A stretch of DNA of 64,000 bases from Micromonospora violae (GCF_004217135.1 NZ_SHKK01000001.1:1364001-1428000); one strand, 5' to 3'; positions 27,539 to 36,953 are shown, numbered from the stretch's first letter. Notes: a model not told the origin generated them from the sequence alone. Translations and numbers: made by a program.

Positions 27539-27803
27539 CGCTGGAGGTCGCTGTCGGTCTGGTCGGCCGGAGGCCTTCGGCGGCACAGGTAACGATGGCA
27601 AAACATGCCGGTAAGACCTTGGCAACATACGTGAATGCGTGGCAAGGTAACGCCTGATCGTGGGAAACATCCGACCTATCTCGATGGTTGTGCGGGCTCT
27701 CGACCGCGCTGCCTTCGCGCGGGTCGGTCGCTCACAGGCGTTCGGCTCGTCGGCGGGTCCCCGTCGGTCGCCGGCGCCACGCTTGGGGAGGTCAGGTCCG
27801 ACG

Positions 27804-28811
27804 ATGAGTAGCGTCGAGGCAACCGCCGGCACGCAGCGCGGCGAACTCAGCGACTGGTTGCGCGAACGGGTCTCCCACGCCGTCTCCGAGTTCACCGCCG
27901 CCACCGCGTTGGTCGTCCTGTTCATCGCCTTGACCTTCGCGAGTCCCTACTTCCTGACCGCGGACAACCTCTTCAACATCGGGGCGCAGACGGCGGTGAT
28001 CGCCATCATCGCCACGGCCCAGACGATGGTCATCATCACCAAGGGCATCGACCTGTCGGTGGGGTCGGTGGCCGCGCTCGCCGGCGTGCTGGGTGCGATG
28101 GTCGTGCGCGATCTCGGCTTCTCGGTCTGGGCGGCGACGGCGGTCGCGATCGGTGTCGGCGCGCTGGCCGGTCTGTTGAACGGGCTGCTGGTGACTGTCG
28201 CTCGGATTCCGCCGTTCATCGCGACACTGGGGACGATGTCCGTGGGCCGCGGCCTCGTCTTCATCATCACCGGAGCGGTCGGTGTCTACGGCCTGCCGCG
28301 ATCCTTCCAACTGCTCGGCAACGGGGAGATCCTCGGCATTCCGTTCGCCGTGGTGATCACCGTCCTGGTCGCCGTGGGGGTCGCCTTCCTGCTCTCCCAG
28401 ACCCGCTTCGGTCAGTACACCTACGCGATGGGTTCCAACCTGGAGGCCGCCCGCCGCTCCGGCGTCCGGGTGGGACGGCACCTGACCGGGGTGTACGTGC
28501 TGGCCGGCGTGCTGGTCGGGTTGGGCGGCATGATCGCAGCCTCCCGGGTCAACTCCGGCCAGCCCAACTACGGCATCTCGTTGGAGCTCGACGTCATCGC
28601 CGCCGCGGTCATCGGCGGCGCCAGCCTCTTCGGCGGGCAGGGCCGGATCGTCGGCACCATCATCGGCGCGTTCCTCATCGCCCTGGTCCGCAACGGCGCC
28701 GTCCTGCTCGACATCAGCATCCACTACCAGCAGGTGATCGTCGGCGTGATCATCTGGGCCGCCGTCTACTTCGACCAGTACCGCCGCCGGCGGCTGGAAT
28801 CACGCGGTTGA
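27804..28811 (+). CDS. Sugar ABC transporter permease (CUT2/RbsC type)
   Basis: A 335-aa inner-membrane permease of the ribose/fructose-type CUT2 family. About ten transmembrane helices are evident. Family marks are NIGAQTAVIAIIATAQTMVIITKGIDLSVG near residue 70, GLLNGLLVTVARIPPFIATLGTM, and the coupling-loop region NLEAARRSGVRVGRHLTGVY. The ATG at 27804 follows GGGGAGG; the GTG at 27660 would add an unrelated leader. It is the first intact gene of a transporter operon with the binding-protein and ATPase genes, controlled presumably from the palindrome upstream. The likely cargo is L-fucose or a related aldose, judged from neighbouring catabolic enzymes. Confidence 0.92.
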   Translation: MSSVEATAGTQRGELSDWLRERVSHAVSEFTAATALVVLFIALTFASPYFLTADNLFNIGAQTAVIAIIATAQTMVIITKGIDLSVGSVAALAGVLGAMVVRDLGFSVWAATAVAIGVGALAGLLNGLLVTVARIPPFIATLGTMSVGRGLVFIITGAVGVYGLPRSFQLLGNGEILGIPFAVVITVLVAVGVAFLLSQTRFGQYTYAMGSNLEAARRSGVRVGRHLTGVYVLAGVLVGLGGMIAASRVNSGQPNYGISLELDVIAAAVIGGASLFGGQGRIVGTIIGAFLIALVRNGAVLLDISIHYQQVIVGVIIWAAVYFDQYRRRRLESRG

Positions 28812-28851
28812 CATGCCATTCCGAGAGTCCGAACGAGGAAGGACGCACACC

Positions 28852-29907
28852 ATGGCACACACCACCACCAGCCGGCAGACGCGAGGGTCACTCCGGCGCG
28901 CGCAGGCGATCCTGGCCGCGGCCGCGGCGACCGCTCTGCTCAGCGCCTGCGGCGGGGTCGAGGTCCGCGACGGCGGCGGCGACGGCGCGACAAAGGACGC
29001 GAGCGGCCCGTTGAAGCTCGCCGTCGTACCCAAGGCGGTCGGGGCCGACTACTGGAACACGGTCAAGGCGGGAGCGGAGTGCGCCGCGCAGCGCGCGGGC
29101 GACGTCACCGTCCAGTGGGACGGGGTGACCGCCGAGACCGATGTCGAAGGACAGGTCAACCTCATCCAGAACTTCGTCACCAAGAAGGTCGACGGCATCG
29201 TCTACGCGGCGACCGACTCCAGCGCGCTGGCACCGGCGACCGACAAGGCGCTCGCCGCCAACATCCCGGTCGCCATGATCGACTCGGGCACCAGCCCGCA
29301 GCCGTCGAATGTGCCCCTCTACGCCACCGACAACCGCGCGTCGGCGGTCGAGGCGGCGAAGCTGCTCGCCACCGAACTCGGGCCCGGCAACCACGAGGTG
29401 GCGCTGGTCGAGTTCCAGCCCGGCTCGCAGACCAACACCGAGCGGGTCGACGGCTTCAAGGCCGGCCTCGCCCAGTACCCCAACCTGAAGCTGGTCGGTC
29501 AGCAGCCGAGCAAGAGTGACGTCAACGAGGCCCGCCGGGTCACCGAGAACATCCTCACCGCCAACCCCAAGCTCGCCGGCATCTTCGCGGCCAACGAGCC
29601 GAGCGTGCTCGGTGCCGCGCAGGCCATCCAGGCGGCCGGCAAGTCCGGCAAGGTGGTCATCATCGGCTGGGACGCGGCCCCGGACGAGATCGCCGGGGTG
29701 CGCAGCGGTCAGATCTCGGCGCTGGTCGTGCAGAACCCGTTCAAGATGGGCTACTTCGGCGTCGACAAGATGGTCAAGCACCTTCGGGACAAGGCGCCGC
29801 TGGCGTCGGCCGACACCGGCGTCACCTTCGTCACCAAGGAGAACATCGACTCGGCAGAGATCAAGGCGGTGCTCGAACCCAGCTGCGCCAACCCGCCGGT
29901 GCAGTGA
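28852..29907 (+). CDS. Sugar ABC transporter substrate-binding lipoprotein
   Basis: A 351-aa periplasmic-binding-protein type I lipoprotein. The start is the ATG at 28852 with GAGGAAGGA upstream. The signal peptide ends in the lipobox LLSAC, which places the acylated Cys near residue 34. The mature protein has LKLAVVPKAVGADYWNTVKAG, then IDSGTSPQPSNVPLYATDN and VVIIGWDAAPDEIAGVRSG, the ribose-binding (RbsB/Peripla_BP_4) pattern. An upstream ATG at 28813 is rejected because it would hide the signal peptide. The stop overlaps the ATPase ATG (TGATG), showing translational coupling. Confidence 0.93.
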   Translation: MAHTTTSRQTRGSLRRAQAILAAAAATALLSACGGVEVRDGGGDGATKDASGPLKLAVVPKAVGADYWNTVKAGAECAAQRAGDVTVQWDGVTAETDVEGQVNLIQNFVTKKVDGIVYAATDSSALAPATDKALAANIPVAMIDSGTSPQPSNVPLYATDNRASAVEAAKLLATELGPGNHEVALVEFQPGSQTNTERVDGFKAGLAQYPNLKLVGQQPSKSDVNEARRVTENILTANPKLAGIFAANEPSVLGAAQAIQAAGKSGKVVIIGWDAAPDEIAGVRSGQISALVVQNPFKMGYFGVDKMVKHLRDKAPLASADTGVTFVTKENIDSAEIKAVLEPSCANPPVQ

Positions 29908-30725
29908 TGGGCACGATCCCCACGGAAACCGCCGACCGCGATCAGCACCCCACCGACGCGGAACCGCCGGTCCTCGAAGCCCGCGGCATCGTCAAGCGGT
30001 TCGGGCACGTCGAGGCGTTGCGGGGTGCCGACTTCACGGTCCGCCGGGGTGAGGTCGTCGCGTTGATCGGCGACAACGGCGCCGGAAAGAGCACACTGAT
30101 CAAGACCCTGTCCGGTGTGCACCCGCCCGACGAGGGTGAGATCCGGGTCGGCGGCCGTCCGGTCCAGTTCTCCACCCCGGTCGACGCCCGTCGGGCGGGG
30201 GTGGAGACCGTCTACCAGGATCTCGCCGTCGCCGACGACCTCAGCGTCGCCGCCAACCTGTATCTCGGCCGGGAGATCCTGCGCTCCGGTCCGCTCGGTC
30301 GGCTCGGGCTGTTGGACAAACGCGCCATGCGGCAGGGCGCGGCCGCAGCCCTCGACGAACTGGGCGTACGGATCCCTCGGGTCACCACCCCGATCGCCAT
30401 GCTCTCCGGTGGGCAGCGGCAGTGCGTCGCGGTGGCCCGCGCCATCATCTGGGCGACCAACGTGGTCATCCTCGATGAGCCCACCGCGGCGCTGGGGGTG
30501 GTCCAGACCGGGCGGGTGCTCGACGTCGTTCGACGGGCCCGCGACGCCGGCATGTCGGTGGTGCTGGTGAGTCACAACATGCCGCAGGTGCTGGAGATCG
30601 CCGACCGGGTCGAGGTGCTGCGCCTCGGCCGGCGCGCGGCCCAACTCCGCGCCGACGAGGTCACCACCGACGACCTGGTCGCGGCGATGACCGGCAGCAC
30701 CAGCACGGATCGGGACGAGCGGTGA
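29907..30725 (+). CDS. Sugar ABC transporter ATPase, single domain
   Basis: A 272-aa ABC ATPase. Walker A is GDNGAGKSTLIK, the Q-loop is ETVYQDLAVADDL, the signature is LSGGQRQCVAVARA, Walker B is VVILDEPTAALG and the H-loop is VSHNM. Most CUT2 sugar transporters use a fused double ATPase of about 500 aa; this one has a single domain, as in the FrcA-type subgroup, so it must act as a homodimer. It starts at the ATG overlapping the binding-protein stop, or at the GTG three bases earlier. The stop overlaps the GTG of the aldose dehydrogenase gene (GTGA), linking transport and catabolism in one operon. Confidence 0.93.
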   Translation: MGTIPTETADRDQHPTDAEPPVLEARGIVKRFGHVEALRGADFTVRRGEVVALIGDNGAGKSTLIKTLSGVHPPDEGEIRVGGRPVQFSTPVDARRAGVETVYQDLAVADDLSVAANLYLGREILRSGPLGRLGLLDKRAMRQGAAAALDELGVRIPRVTTPIAMLSGGQRQCVAVARAIIWATNVVILDEPTAALGVVQTGRVLDVVRRARDAGMSVVLVSHNMPQVLEIADRVEVLRLGRRAAQLRADEVTTDDLVAAMTGSTSTDRDER

Positions 30726-31741
30726 CGGCGGCCGTCCAGCGGGGTGCGCGCGATCCCGCCCGTCGGGCGACCCCGAACACCGTCGGGTCGCCGCTGCGGC
30801 TGAGCCCACTGGGCTTCGGTGCCTCGCAGGGCGGCAATCTCTACCGGGCGACGTCGGATCAGCAGTTCGCCGCCGCGGTGGACGCCGCGTGGGCGGGTGG
30901 CATCCGATACTTCGACACGGCACCGCACTACGGGCTGGGCCTGTCCGAACGGCGGCTGGGAGCGGCGCTGCGCTCCCGCCCGCGCGACGAGTACGTGGTG
31001 TCGACGAAGGTCGGTCGGCTGCTCGTGCCGTCGCCGGAGACGGCTCACCGGCGGGATCCGGAGGGGTTCGACGTTCCCGCCGATCATCGCCGGGTCTGGG
31101 ATTTCAGCCGCGACGGCGTGCGCCGTTCGTTGGCGGCGAGCCTTCGGCGTACCGGCCTGGACCGCATCGACGTGGTCTACCTGCATGATCCGGACGAGCA
31201 CTGGGAGCAGGCCGCGCGCGAAGCTGTTCCGGCGTTGGTGGAGCTGCGGGAGCAGGGCGTGATCGGTGCGGTCGGCGTGGGGATGAACCAGTCCGCGATG
31301 CTGGCCCGCTTCGTGGCGGAGACCGACGTTGACCTGGTGATGTGCGCCGGCCGCTACACCCTGCTGGAGCAGGGTGCGTTGACCGACCTGCTGCCCGTCG
31401 CGCAGGCCCGGCACGTCGGTGTGGTGGTCGCCGGGGTCTACAACTCCGGGCTGCTGGCCCGGGAGATGCCACCGAACGACGCCGTCTACGACTACCGGCA
31501 GGCGCCGGCAGAGGTGATCGACCACGCCCGCCGGGTGGCGCGGGTCTGCCAGACGTACGGCGTCACGCTGCCCCAGGCGGCGTTGGCGTTCGTCCGTCGT
31601 CACCCGGCGGTGGTTTCGACATTGGTCGGCATGCGCGACGAGGCCCAGGTGACCGAGACGCTGCGCCGCTCCGGCGTGGACGTCCCGGATCAGCTCTGGG
31701 CGGCGTTGTACGACGAGGGGCTGCTCGACGTGCAGTCGTAG
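30722..31741 (+). CDS. Aldo/keto reductase, probable L-fucose (D-threo-aldose) 1-dehydrogenase
   Basis: A 339-aa aldo/keto reductase. The catalytic tetrad is visible: Asp and Tyr in RYFDTAPHYGLGLSERRLG, Lys in VVSTKVGRLL and His in DVVYLHDPDEHW. This subgroup (AKR15-like, D-threo-aldose/L-fucose dehydrogenase) oxidises the sugar C1 to a lactone. The GTG start at 30722 overlaps the ATPase stop. Together with L-fuconate dehydratase at 32482-33879 and the broken lactonase at 26733 it outlines a non-phosphorylative fucose route: fucose to lactone to fuconate to 2-keto-3-deoxyfuconate. The later steps are not in the window. Exact substrate is inferred from context. Confidence 0.85.
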   Translation: MTAAVQRGARDPARRATPNTVGSPLRLSPLGFGASQGGNLYRATSDQQFAAAVDAAWAGGIRYFDTAPHYGLGLSERRLGAALRSRPRDEYVVSTKVGRLLVPSPETAHRRDPEGFDVPADHRRVWDFSRDGVRRSLAASLRRTGLDRIDVVYLHDPDEHWEQAAREAVPALVELREQGVIGAVGVGMNQSAMLARFVAETDVDLVMCAGRYTLLEQGALTDLLPVAQARHVGVVVAGVYNSGLLAREMPPNDAVYDYRQAPAEVIDHARRVARVCQTYGVTLPQAALAFVRRHPAVVSTLVGMRDEAQVTETLRRSGVDVPDQLWAALYDEGLLDVQS

Positions 31742-31751
31742 CGGCCGGCGG

Positions 31752-32474
31752 TCAGGACCGGGTCGCCTCGATGCTCGTATCGGCGTCGTCGGGTGACCCC
31801 TGCAACGATTCCTCCACGCCGATCAGGTGGTTGGCCATCCGGGTGCGGGCCCGCTCCGGGTCGCGCGCCACGAGGGCCTTCAGGATCGCCACGTGCTCGT
31901 CGTGGGTACGCAGGTCCGCGCCCTCCTCGTGCAGGCTCCGCCAGAGCCGGCCGCGGATGGTGCGCCCGGCGAAGGCTTCGATCAGGCCGACGAGCACCGG
32001 ATTCTCGGCGTGCACGGCGATGATCCGGTGAAAGGCGATGTCGATTTCCATGATGCGCTCATGGTCCTGCGGTGACTGGCCGATCATCCGGGCCGCCTCG
32101 TCGAGCAGGTCCGCCGCCTGGGCCAGGGCCTCGTCGGTGATCCTGGTGGCCGCCAGCCGGGCGGCCTCGCACTCCAGCAGCCGTCGAACGGTGTGGATGT
32201 GCCGGGGGTCGCCCTGACCCTGGAAGTCCACCACGAAACCCATCGGGGCCAGCAGCTGCGGCGCGTCGAGGTTGGTGACGTAGGTGCCGTCACCCTGGCG
32301 GATGTTGACGATGCCGAGGATCGACAGGGCCGACATTCCCTCGCGTAGCGAGCCCCGCGAGACACCGAGCGACTCGGCGAGGTCCTTCTCGATGGGCAAC
32401 CGGTCTCCGGGCCGGAACTGCCCTTCGAGGATCATCCGTTTGATGCCGTTGACCACTTCGTCAGTGCGAGACAT
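31752..32474 (-). CDS. GntR-family regulator, FadR/FCD subfamily
   Basis: A 240-aa transcription factor. The N-terminal winged HTH is VVNGIKRMILEGQFRPGDRL...KDLAESLGVSRGSLREGMSAL, followed by the wing IRQGDGTYV. The helical FCD effector domain has metal-ligand positions in EIDIAFHRIIAVH, THDEHVAILKAL and RMANHL. The start is the ATG at 32474, 7 bp after the fuconate dehydratase stop, so both are one transcript. It converges with the aldose dehydrogenase gene, 10 bp between stops. It most likely represses the dehydratase operon in response to a sugar acid; the spacer dyad at 33929-33944 is its probable site. Confidence 0.92.
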   Translation of the reverse strand: MSRTDEVVNGIKRMILEGQFRPGDRLPIEKDLAESLGVSRGSLREGMSALSILGIVNIRQGDGTYVTNLDAPQLLAPMGFVVDFQGQGDPRHIHTVRRLLECEAARLAATRITDEALAQAADLLDEAARMIGQSPQDHERIMEIDIAFHRIIAVHAENPVLVGLIEAFAGRTIRGRLWRSLHEEGADLRTHDEHVAILKALVARDPERARTRMANHLIGVEESLQGSPDDADTSIEATRS

Positions 32475-32481
32475 GACTCCC

Positions 32482-33879
32482 CTAGCGCCCGGCGGGGGTG
32501 GCCGTCCCACCCGCGATCACGTACGCCGCCTCCGGAGATGACACGGTAGTCGGGTCTGTCGCCGCCCAGTAGTGGCCGTCGGGGAACCGGTAGAGCGCGA
32601 CCGACTCGGGACGCATCCGGGTGGAGTAGCCCGGCGCGCTGGGCAGGACGTAACCGCTGCCCGAGCCGGTGTCGCGGATGATGCACGGGTCGGTGAAGTG
32701 CTCGTGCAGGTGGTCGACGAACTCGGTGACCCGGTTGGTGAGATCCCCGGAGATCGCGACGTAGTCGAGCACCGACACGTGTTGGACCATCTCGCACAGC
32801 CCGACGCCGCCGGCGTGCGGGCACACCGGGATGTCAAACTTCGCGGCGAGCAGCAGCACGGCGACGATCTCGTTGATGCTGGCCAGCCGGCCGGTGTCCA
32901 GCTGGCAGAAGTCGATGGCCTGAGCCTGGAACAGCTGCTTGAACATCACCCGGTTGTGGCAGTGCTCGCCGGTGGCGACGCCGATCGGCGCGACGGCGCG
33001 GCGGACGGCGGCGTGGCCCAGGATGTCGTCGGGGCTGGTCGGCTCCTCGATCCACAGTGGTGTGAACCGGGCGAGGGCGGTGACCCACTCGATGGCCTGG
33101 CCGACGTCCCACACCTGGTTGGCGTCGATCATCAGGTTGCGGTCCGGCCCGAGGATCTCCCGCGCGATCGCGCACCGGCGGATGTCGTCGTCGAGGTTGG
33201 CGCCGACCTTGAGCTTGACGTAGCCGTAGCCGCTGTCGACCGCCTCCTGGCACAGCCGGCGCAGCTTGTCGTCGTCGTAGCCGAGCCAGCCCGCCGAGGT
33301 GGTGTAGGCGGGGTAGCCGGTCCGGTCGAGCTCGGCGAGGCGGGCGGCCTTCGTGCCCTCCTTGGCCCGCAGGATGGACAGCGCCTCGTCCCGGGTCAGC
33401 GCGTCGGAAAGGTAGCGCAGGTCGGCGATGTCGACGAGTTGTTCGGGGGACATGTCGACGAGCAGCCGCCACAGCGGCTTGTCGGCGAGCCGGGCGACCA
33501 GGTCCCATGACGCGTTCAACACGGCGGCGAGGGACAGGTGGACGACACCCTTCTCCGGACCGAGCCACCGCAGCTGCGAGTCGGAGGTGAGCAGGCGGTA
33601 GACGGCGCCCATGTCCGCGGCCATCGTCGCCACGTCGAGGCCCACGAGTTGCTGTGCCTGGTGGACTGCCGCTGCCGCGACGATGTCGTTGCCGCGACCG
33701 ATGGTGAAGGTCAGGCCGTGCCCCGCGAGCGGCGCACCCGTGCCGTCGACGCCGTCGGTGTGCAGGACGACGTAGGCCGCCGAGTAGTCACCGTCCTTGT
33801 TCATGGCGTCTGACCCGTCAGCGGTCAGGGAGGTGGGGAAGCGGACATCTTCGACGGTGACGGCAGTGATCTGCGGCAT
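32482..33879 (-). CDS. L-fuconate dehydratase (enolase superfamily)
   Basis: A 465-aa mandelate-racemase-type dehydratase. The N-terminal signature [22 protein letters not shown] and [13 protein letters not shown] are characteristic of L-fuconate dehydratase. Catalytic elements in order are YVKLKVGA (base Lys), [10 protein letters not shown] (metal Asp), [10 protein letters not shown] (metal Glu), VATGEHCHN (metal Glu) and [10 protein letters not shown] (His). The ATG at 33879 has GAGGGG 5 bp upstream; an earlier ATG at 33918 lacks this. It converts L-fuconate to 2-keto-3-deoxy-L-fuconate. It is co-transcribed with the GntR gene and divergent from nrdAB. Confidence 0.93.
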   Translation of the reverse strand: MPQITAVTVEDVRFPTSLTADGSDAMNKDGDYSAAYVVLHTDGVDGTGAPLAGHGLTFTIGRGNDIVAAAAVHQAQQLVGLDVATMAADMGAVYRLLTSDSQLRWLGPEKGVVHLSLAAVLNASWDLVARLADKPLWRLLVDMSPEQLVDIADLRYLSDALTRDEALSILRAKEGTKAARLAELDRTGYPAYTTSAGWLGYDDDKLRRLCQEAVDSGYGYVKLKVGANLDDDIRRCAIAREILGPDRNLMIDANQVWDVGQAIEWVTALARFTPLWIEEPTSPDDILGHAAVRRAVAPIGVATGEHCHNRVMFKQLFQAQAIDFCQLDTGRLASINEIVAVLLLAAKFDIPVCPHAGGVGLCEMVQHVSVLDYVAISGDLTNRVTEFVDHLHEHFTDPCIIRDTGSGSGYVLPSAPGYSTRMRPESVALYRFPDGHYWAATDPTTVSSPEAAYVIAGGTATPAGR

Positions 33880-33922
33880 GCGCCCCTCGCCCAGCTCGGC
33901 AAAAGATCTGATGATCATTGGG

Positions 33923-33952
33923 AGTATACGGAGGGTTTCCTCCGACCGTCAA
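33923..33952 (-). promoter_or_regulatory. Promoter with operator dyad for the fuconate dehydratase operon
   Basis: On the reverse strand TTGACG (33952-33947) and TATACT (33928-33923) are spaced 18 bp. The spacer contains the dyad CGGAGG-GTTT-CCTCCG (33929-33944). The predicted transcript starts near 33916, giving a leader of about 37 nt. A repressor bound here would block RNA polymerase; the GntR protein is the obvious candidate. Confidence 0.6.
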
Positions 33953-34204
33953 CGTCGTCGATCGCCGGTCAGGTGCCAGACATACGATGTTTCCGGGTCT
34001 TCCGGACCCGGTCGGGGGGTCCGACGACATCCACACTCCACCTGCGGTCGCGGCCGCCTCGACGCCCCAGATCTTCGTCGATTGTCGACATCTTCGGGGG
34101 CCGCCCCGCCGTGCCCGGCGTCGGCGGGCCCTGGTGGTGACGGTGGTCACCGGCCGGCCGCCGACACGCCCGGCACCGACATGTGGGGTGTGACAACGGC
34201 TGCG

Positions 34205-34220
34205 TCCCTATATATGGTGT
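34205..34220 (+). promoter_or_regulatory. NrdR box
   Basis: TCCCTATATATGGTGT fits the known NrdR consensus acaCwAtATaTwGtgt at 13 of 16 positions, including the AT core. A second, much weaker box (about 8 of 16) lies near 34176-34191. The position just before the riboswitch and upstream of nrdA suits a core-promoter operator for the ATP/dATP-sensing repressor. Confidence 0.65.
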
Positions 34221-34221
34221 C

Positions 34222-34422
34222 GAGCGCAGCTGGTTCGGCCGCTCATCCGGCGCGGTCGAGGCAACAGGGAACCCGGTGGAATTCCGGGACTGTCCCGCAG
34301 CGGTGAGTGGGAACAACCGCCGTCATCAGCACTGGGCCATCCATCGGCCTGGGAAGCGACGGCCAGTAGGAGACCGGCGATCCCGGTCGTGCCCGCGAGT
34401 CCGAAGACCTGCCAGCGCGCCG
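34222..34422 (+). promoter_or_regulatory. Cobalamin (AdoCbl) riboswitch
   Basis: The plus strand shows the conserved core GCAACAGGGAACCCGGTGG, then AATTCCGGGACTGTCCCGCA and GCGGTGAGTGGGAA (34261-34312). The B12-box-like GAGTCCGAAGACCTGCC is at 34398-34414, with GC-rich arms in between. It precedes class Ia ribonucleotide reductase genes. In Streptomyces a B12 riboswitch represses nrdAB when the B12-dependent class II enzyme can work, so the same switch is inferred here. Confidence 0.93.
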
Positions 34423-34565
34423 CGTACCCGCACCCGGGTGGGCGGCGGTCCGAGGCCGCGTGGGACGGCTGACGCCACCTGACCCACGCCGGGCTGGCGT
34501 GGCGTCCGTCGGTGTCTGTCTCCTCGCGTCCGGGCCACCAGGTCTCGAACTCCGAGGAGCGAGTG

Positions 34566-36953
34566 GTGACAGTCACCGAGATAGTCCCGGCCAGCGGCGA
34601 CGCGGCCGTACGGCGGACGCCGATGCAGGTCCGCAAGCGCGACGGCGGCACCGAACCCGTGGACGTCAACAAGATCGTCCGGGCGGTCGAGCGGTGGGCC
34701 GACGACCTGACCGACGTCGACCCGATGCGGGTGGCCACCCGCACCATCAGCGGCCTGTACGACGGCGCGACCACCGCCGAACTGGACCGGCTGTCCATCC
34801 AGACCGCGGCCGAGATGATCGGTGAGGAGCCGCAGTACTCCCGCCTCGCCGCCCGGCTGCTGGCCGGCTACGTCGACAAGGAGGTGCGTCGGCAGGGCAT
34901 CACCTCGTTCAGCGCGGCGATCCGGGTCGGCCACACCGAGGGCCTGATCGGCGACGACACCGCCGTGTTCGTCGCCGCGCACGCCAGGACGCTCGATGCC
35001 GCCGTCGACCCGGACGGGGACCGCAGGTTCGAGTACTTCGGCCTGCGCACGGTGTACGACCGTTACCTGCTGCGCCACCCCACCAGCCGGCTGGTGCTGG
35101 AGACCCCGCAGTTCTGGCTGCTGCGGGTGGCCTGCGGCCTGTCCCGGACGGCCGACGAGGCCGTCGACTTCTACCGGTTGATGTCCAGCCTGGCCTACCT
35201 GCCCAGCTCACCGACCTTGTTCAACTCCGGGACCAGGCACACCCAGATGTCCTCCTGCTACCTGGTCGACTCCCCGCTCGACGAGTTGGACTCGATCTAT
35301 GCGCGGTACGCCCAGGTCGCCAACCTGTCCAAGTTCGCCGGCGGTATTGGCATCGCGTACTCGCGGGTCCGCTCCCGGGGCGCGCTGATCCGGGGCACGA
35401 ACGGGCAGTCCAACGGGATCGTGCCGTGGCTGCGCACGCTGGACGCGAGCGTCGCCGCGGTCAACCAGGGCGGCCGGCGCAAGGGCGCGGCCTGCGTCTA
35501 CCTGGAGCCGTGGCACCCGGACATCGAGGAGTTCCTGCAACTGCGGGACAACACCGGCGAGGACGCCCGGCGTACCCACAACCTGAACCTGGCCAACTGG
35601 ATCCCGGACGAGTTCATGCGCCGGGTCGAGGCCGACGAGCCGTGGTCGCTGTTCGACCCGCACGAGGTGCCCGAGCTGCCCGACCTGTGGGGGGAGCGGT
35701 TCGACGCCGCGTACCGGGAGGCCGAGGCGCAGGGTCGCTACGTGCGGCAGGTCCCGGCGCGGGAGCTGTACGGGAAGATGATGCGCACCCTCGCCCAGAC
35801 CGGCAACGGGTGGATGACCTTCAAGGACGCCGCGAACCGGCTCTGCAACCAGACCGCCGAGCAGGGCAACGTGGTGCACCTGTCCAACCTCTGCACCGAG
35901 ATCGTCGAGGTGTCCAGCGACGCCGAGACCGCCGTGTGCAACCTCGGCTCGGTGAACCTGGCCGCCCACCTCACCGCCGACGGCATCGACTGGGAGCGGC
36001 TGCGCGCCACGGTACGCACCGCGGTGACCTTCCTCGACCGGGTCATCGACATCAACTACTACCCGACCGCGCAGGCGGCGGCGAGCAACCCCCGCTGGCG
36101 GCCGGTCGGGCTCGGGCTGATGGGCCTGCAGGACGTCTTCTTCGCGCTGCGACTGCCGTTCGACTCGCCGGCCGCGCGGGAGCTGTCCACCCGGATCAGC
36201 GAGGAGCTGTACCTGACCGCGTTGGAGACCTCCACCGACCTGGCGCGGGAGTTCGGTGCGCACCCGGCGTACCCGCAGACCCGGGCCGCGCGGGGCCAGC
36301 TCCAGCCCGACCTGTGGGGCGTCGAGGGTACGCAGACCGCGCGGTGGGACGCGCTGCGGGAGCGGGTCGAGGCGTACGGGCTGCGCAACTCGCTGCTGGT
36401 CGCGGTCGCGCCCACCGCGACCATCGCCTCGATCGCCGGGTGCTACGAGTGCATCGAGCCGCAGGTGTCCAACCTGTTCAAGCGCGAGACCCTGTCGGGG
36501 GAGTTCCTCCAGGTCAACACCGCTCTGGTACGCGAGCTGAAGGCCCGCGGTCTGTGGACCGACCGGATCCGTTCGGCGATCAAGCGGGCGGAGGGATCGG
36601 TGCAGGACATCGCGGAGTTGCCGGCCGACGTACGGGAGTTGTTCCGCACCGCGTGGGAGCTGCCGCAGCGGGCGCTGATCGACCTGGCCGCCGCCCGCGC
36701 CCCGTTCATCGACCAGTCCCAGTCGCTGAACCTGTTCCTGGCCGCACCGACCATCGGCAAGCTCTCCTCGATGTACCTGTACGCCTGGAAGGCCGGCCTG
36801 AAGACCACCTACTACCTGCGCTCACGCCCCGCCACCCGGATCCAGCAGGCCACCGTCAGCGCCGTCGCGCCGGCCGCTCTCACCGTCGCCGTCGACGCCG
36901 AGGCGCTGGCCTGCTCGTTGGAGAACCCCGAGTCGTGCGAGGCCTGCCAGTGA
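34566..36953 (+). CDS. nrdA: Class Ia ribonucleotide reductase, large subunit
   Basis: A 795-aa reductase that makes deoxyribonucleotides from ribonucleoside diphosphates. The N-terminal ATP-cone (MQVRKRDGGTEPVDVNKIVRAVERWA) is the dATP on/off switch. The catalytic barrel has SCYLVD (redox Cys), LSKFAGGIGIAYSRVR, NLCTEI and AVCNLGSVNL, then APTATIASIAGCYECIEP, and the C-terminal redox pair CEACQ at the very end. The GTG at 34566 lies 5 bp after GAGGAGC; GTG 34512 is an alternative. It is preceded by the NrdR box and riboswitch and overlaps nrdB (GTGA). The subunits act together as NrdA2B2. Confidence 0.93.
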   Translation: MTVTEIVPASGDAAVRRTPMQVRKRDGGTEPVDVNKIVRAVERWADDLTDVDPMRVATRTISGLYDGATTAELDRLSIQTAAEMIGEEPQYSRLAARLLAGYVDKEVRRQGITSFSAAIRVGHTEGLIGDDTAVFVAAHARTLDAAVDPDGDRRFEYFGLRTVYDRYLLRHPTSRLVLETPQFWLLRVACGLSRTADEAVDFYRLMSSLAYLPSSPTLFNSGTRHTQMSSCYLVDSPLDELDSIYARYAQVANLSKFAGGIGIAYSRVRSRGALIRGTNGQSNGIVPWLRTLDASVAAVNQGGRRKGAACVYLEPWHPDIEEFLQLRDNTGEDARRTHNLNLANWIPDEFMRRVEADEPWSLFDPHEVPELPDLWGERFDAAYREAEAQGRYVRQVPARELYGKMMRTLAQTGNGWMTFKDAANRLCNQTAEQGNVVHLSNLCTEIVEVSSDAETAVCNLGSVNLAAHLTADGIDWERLRATVRTAVTFLDRVIDINYYPTAQAAASNPRWRPVGLGLMGLQDVFFALRLPFDSPAARELSTRISEELYLTALETSTDLAREFGAHPAYPQTRAARGQLQPDLWGVEGTQTARWDALRERVEAYGLRNSLLVAVAPTATIASIAGCYECIEPQVSNLFKRETLSGEFLQVNTALVRELKARGLWTDRIRSAIKRAEGSVQDIAELPADVRELFRTAWELPQRALIDLAAARAPFIDQSQSLNLFLAAPTIGKLSSMYLYAWKAGLKTTYYLRSRPATRIQQATVSAVAPAALTVAVDAEALACSLENPESCEACQ

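Noticed and set aside
35426..36949. Long N-terminal extension of NrdB
   Set aside because: It is an out-of-frame shadow of nrdA, rich in Arg/Gly/Ala with no domain; NrdB is full length from 36950.
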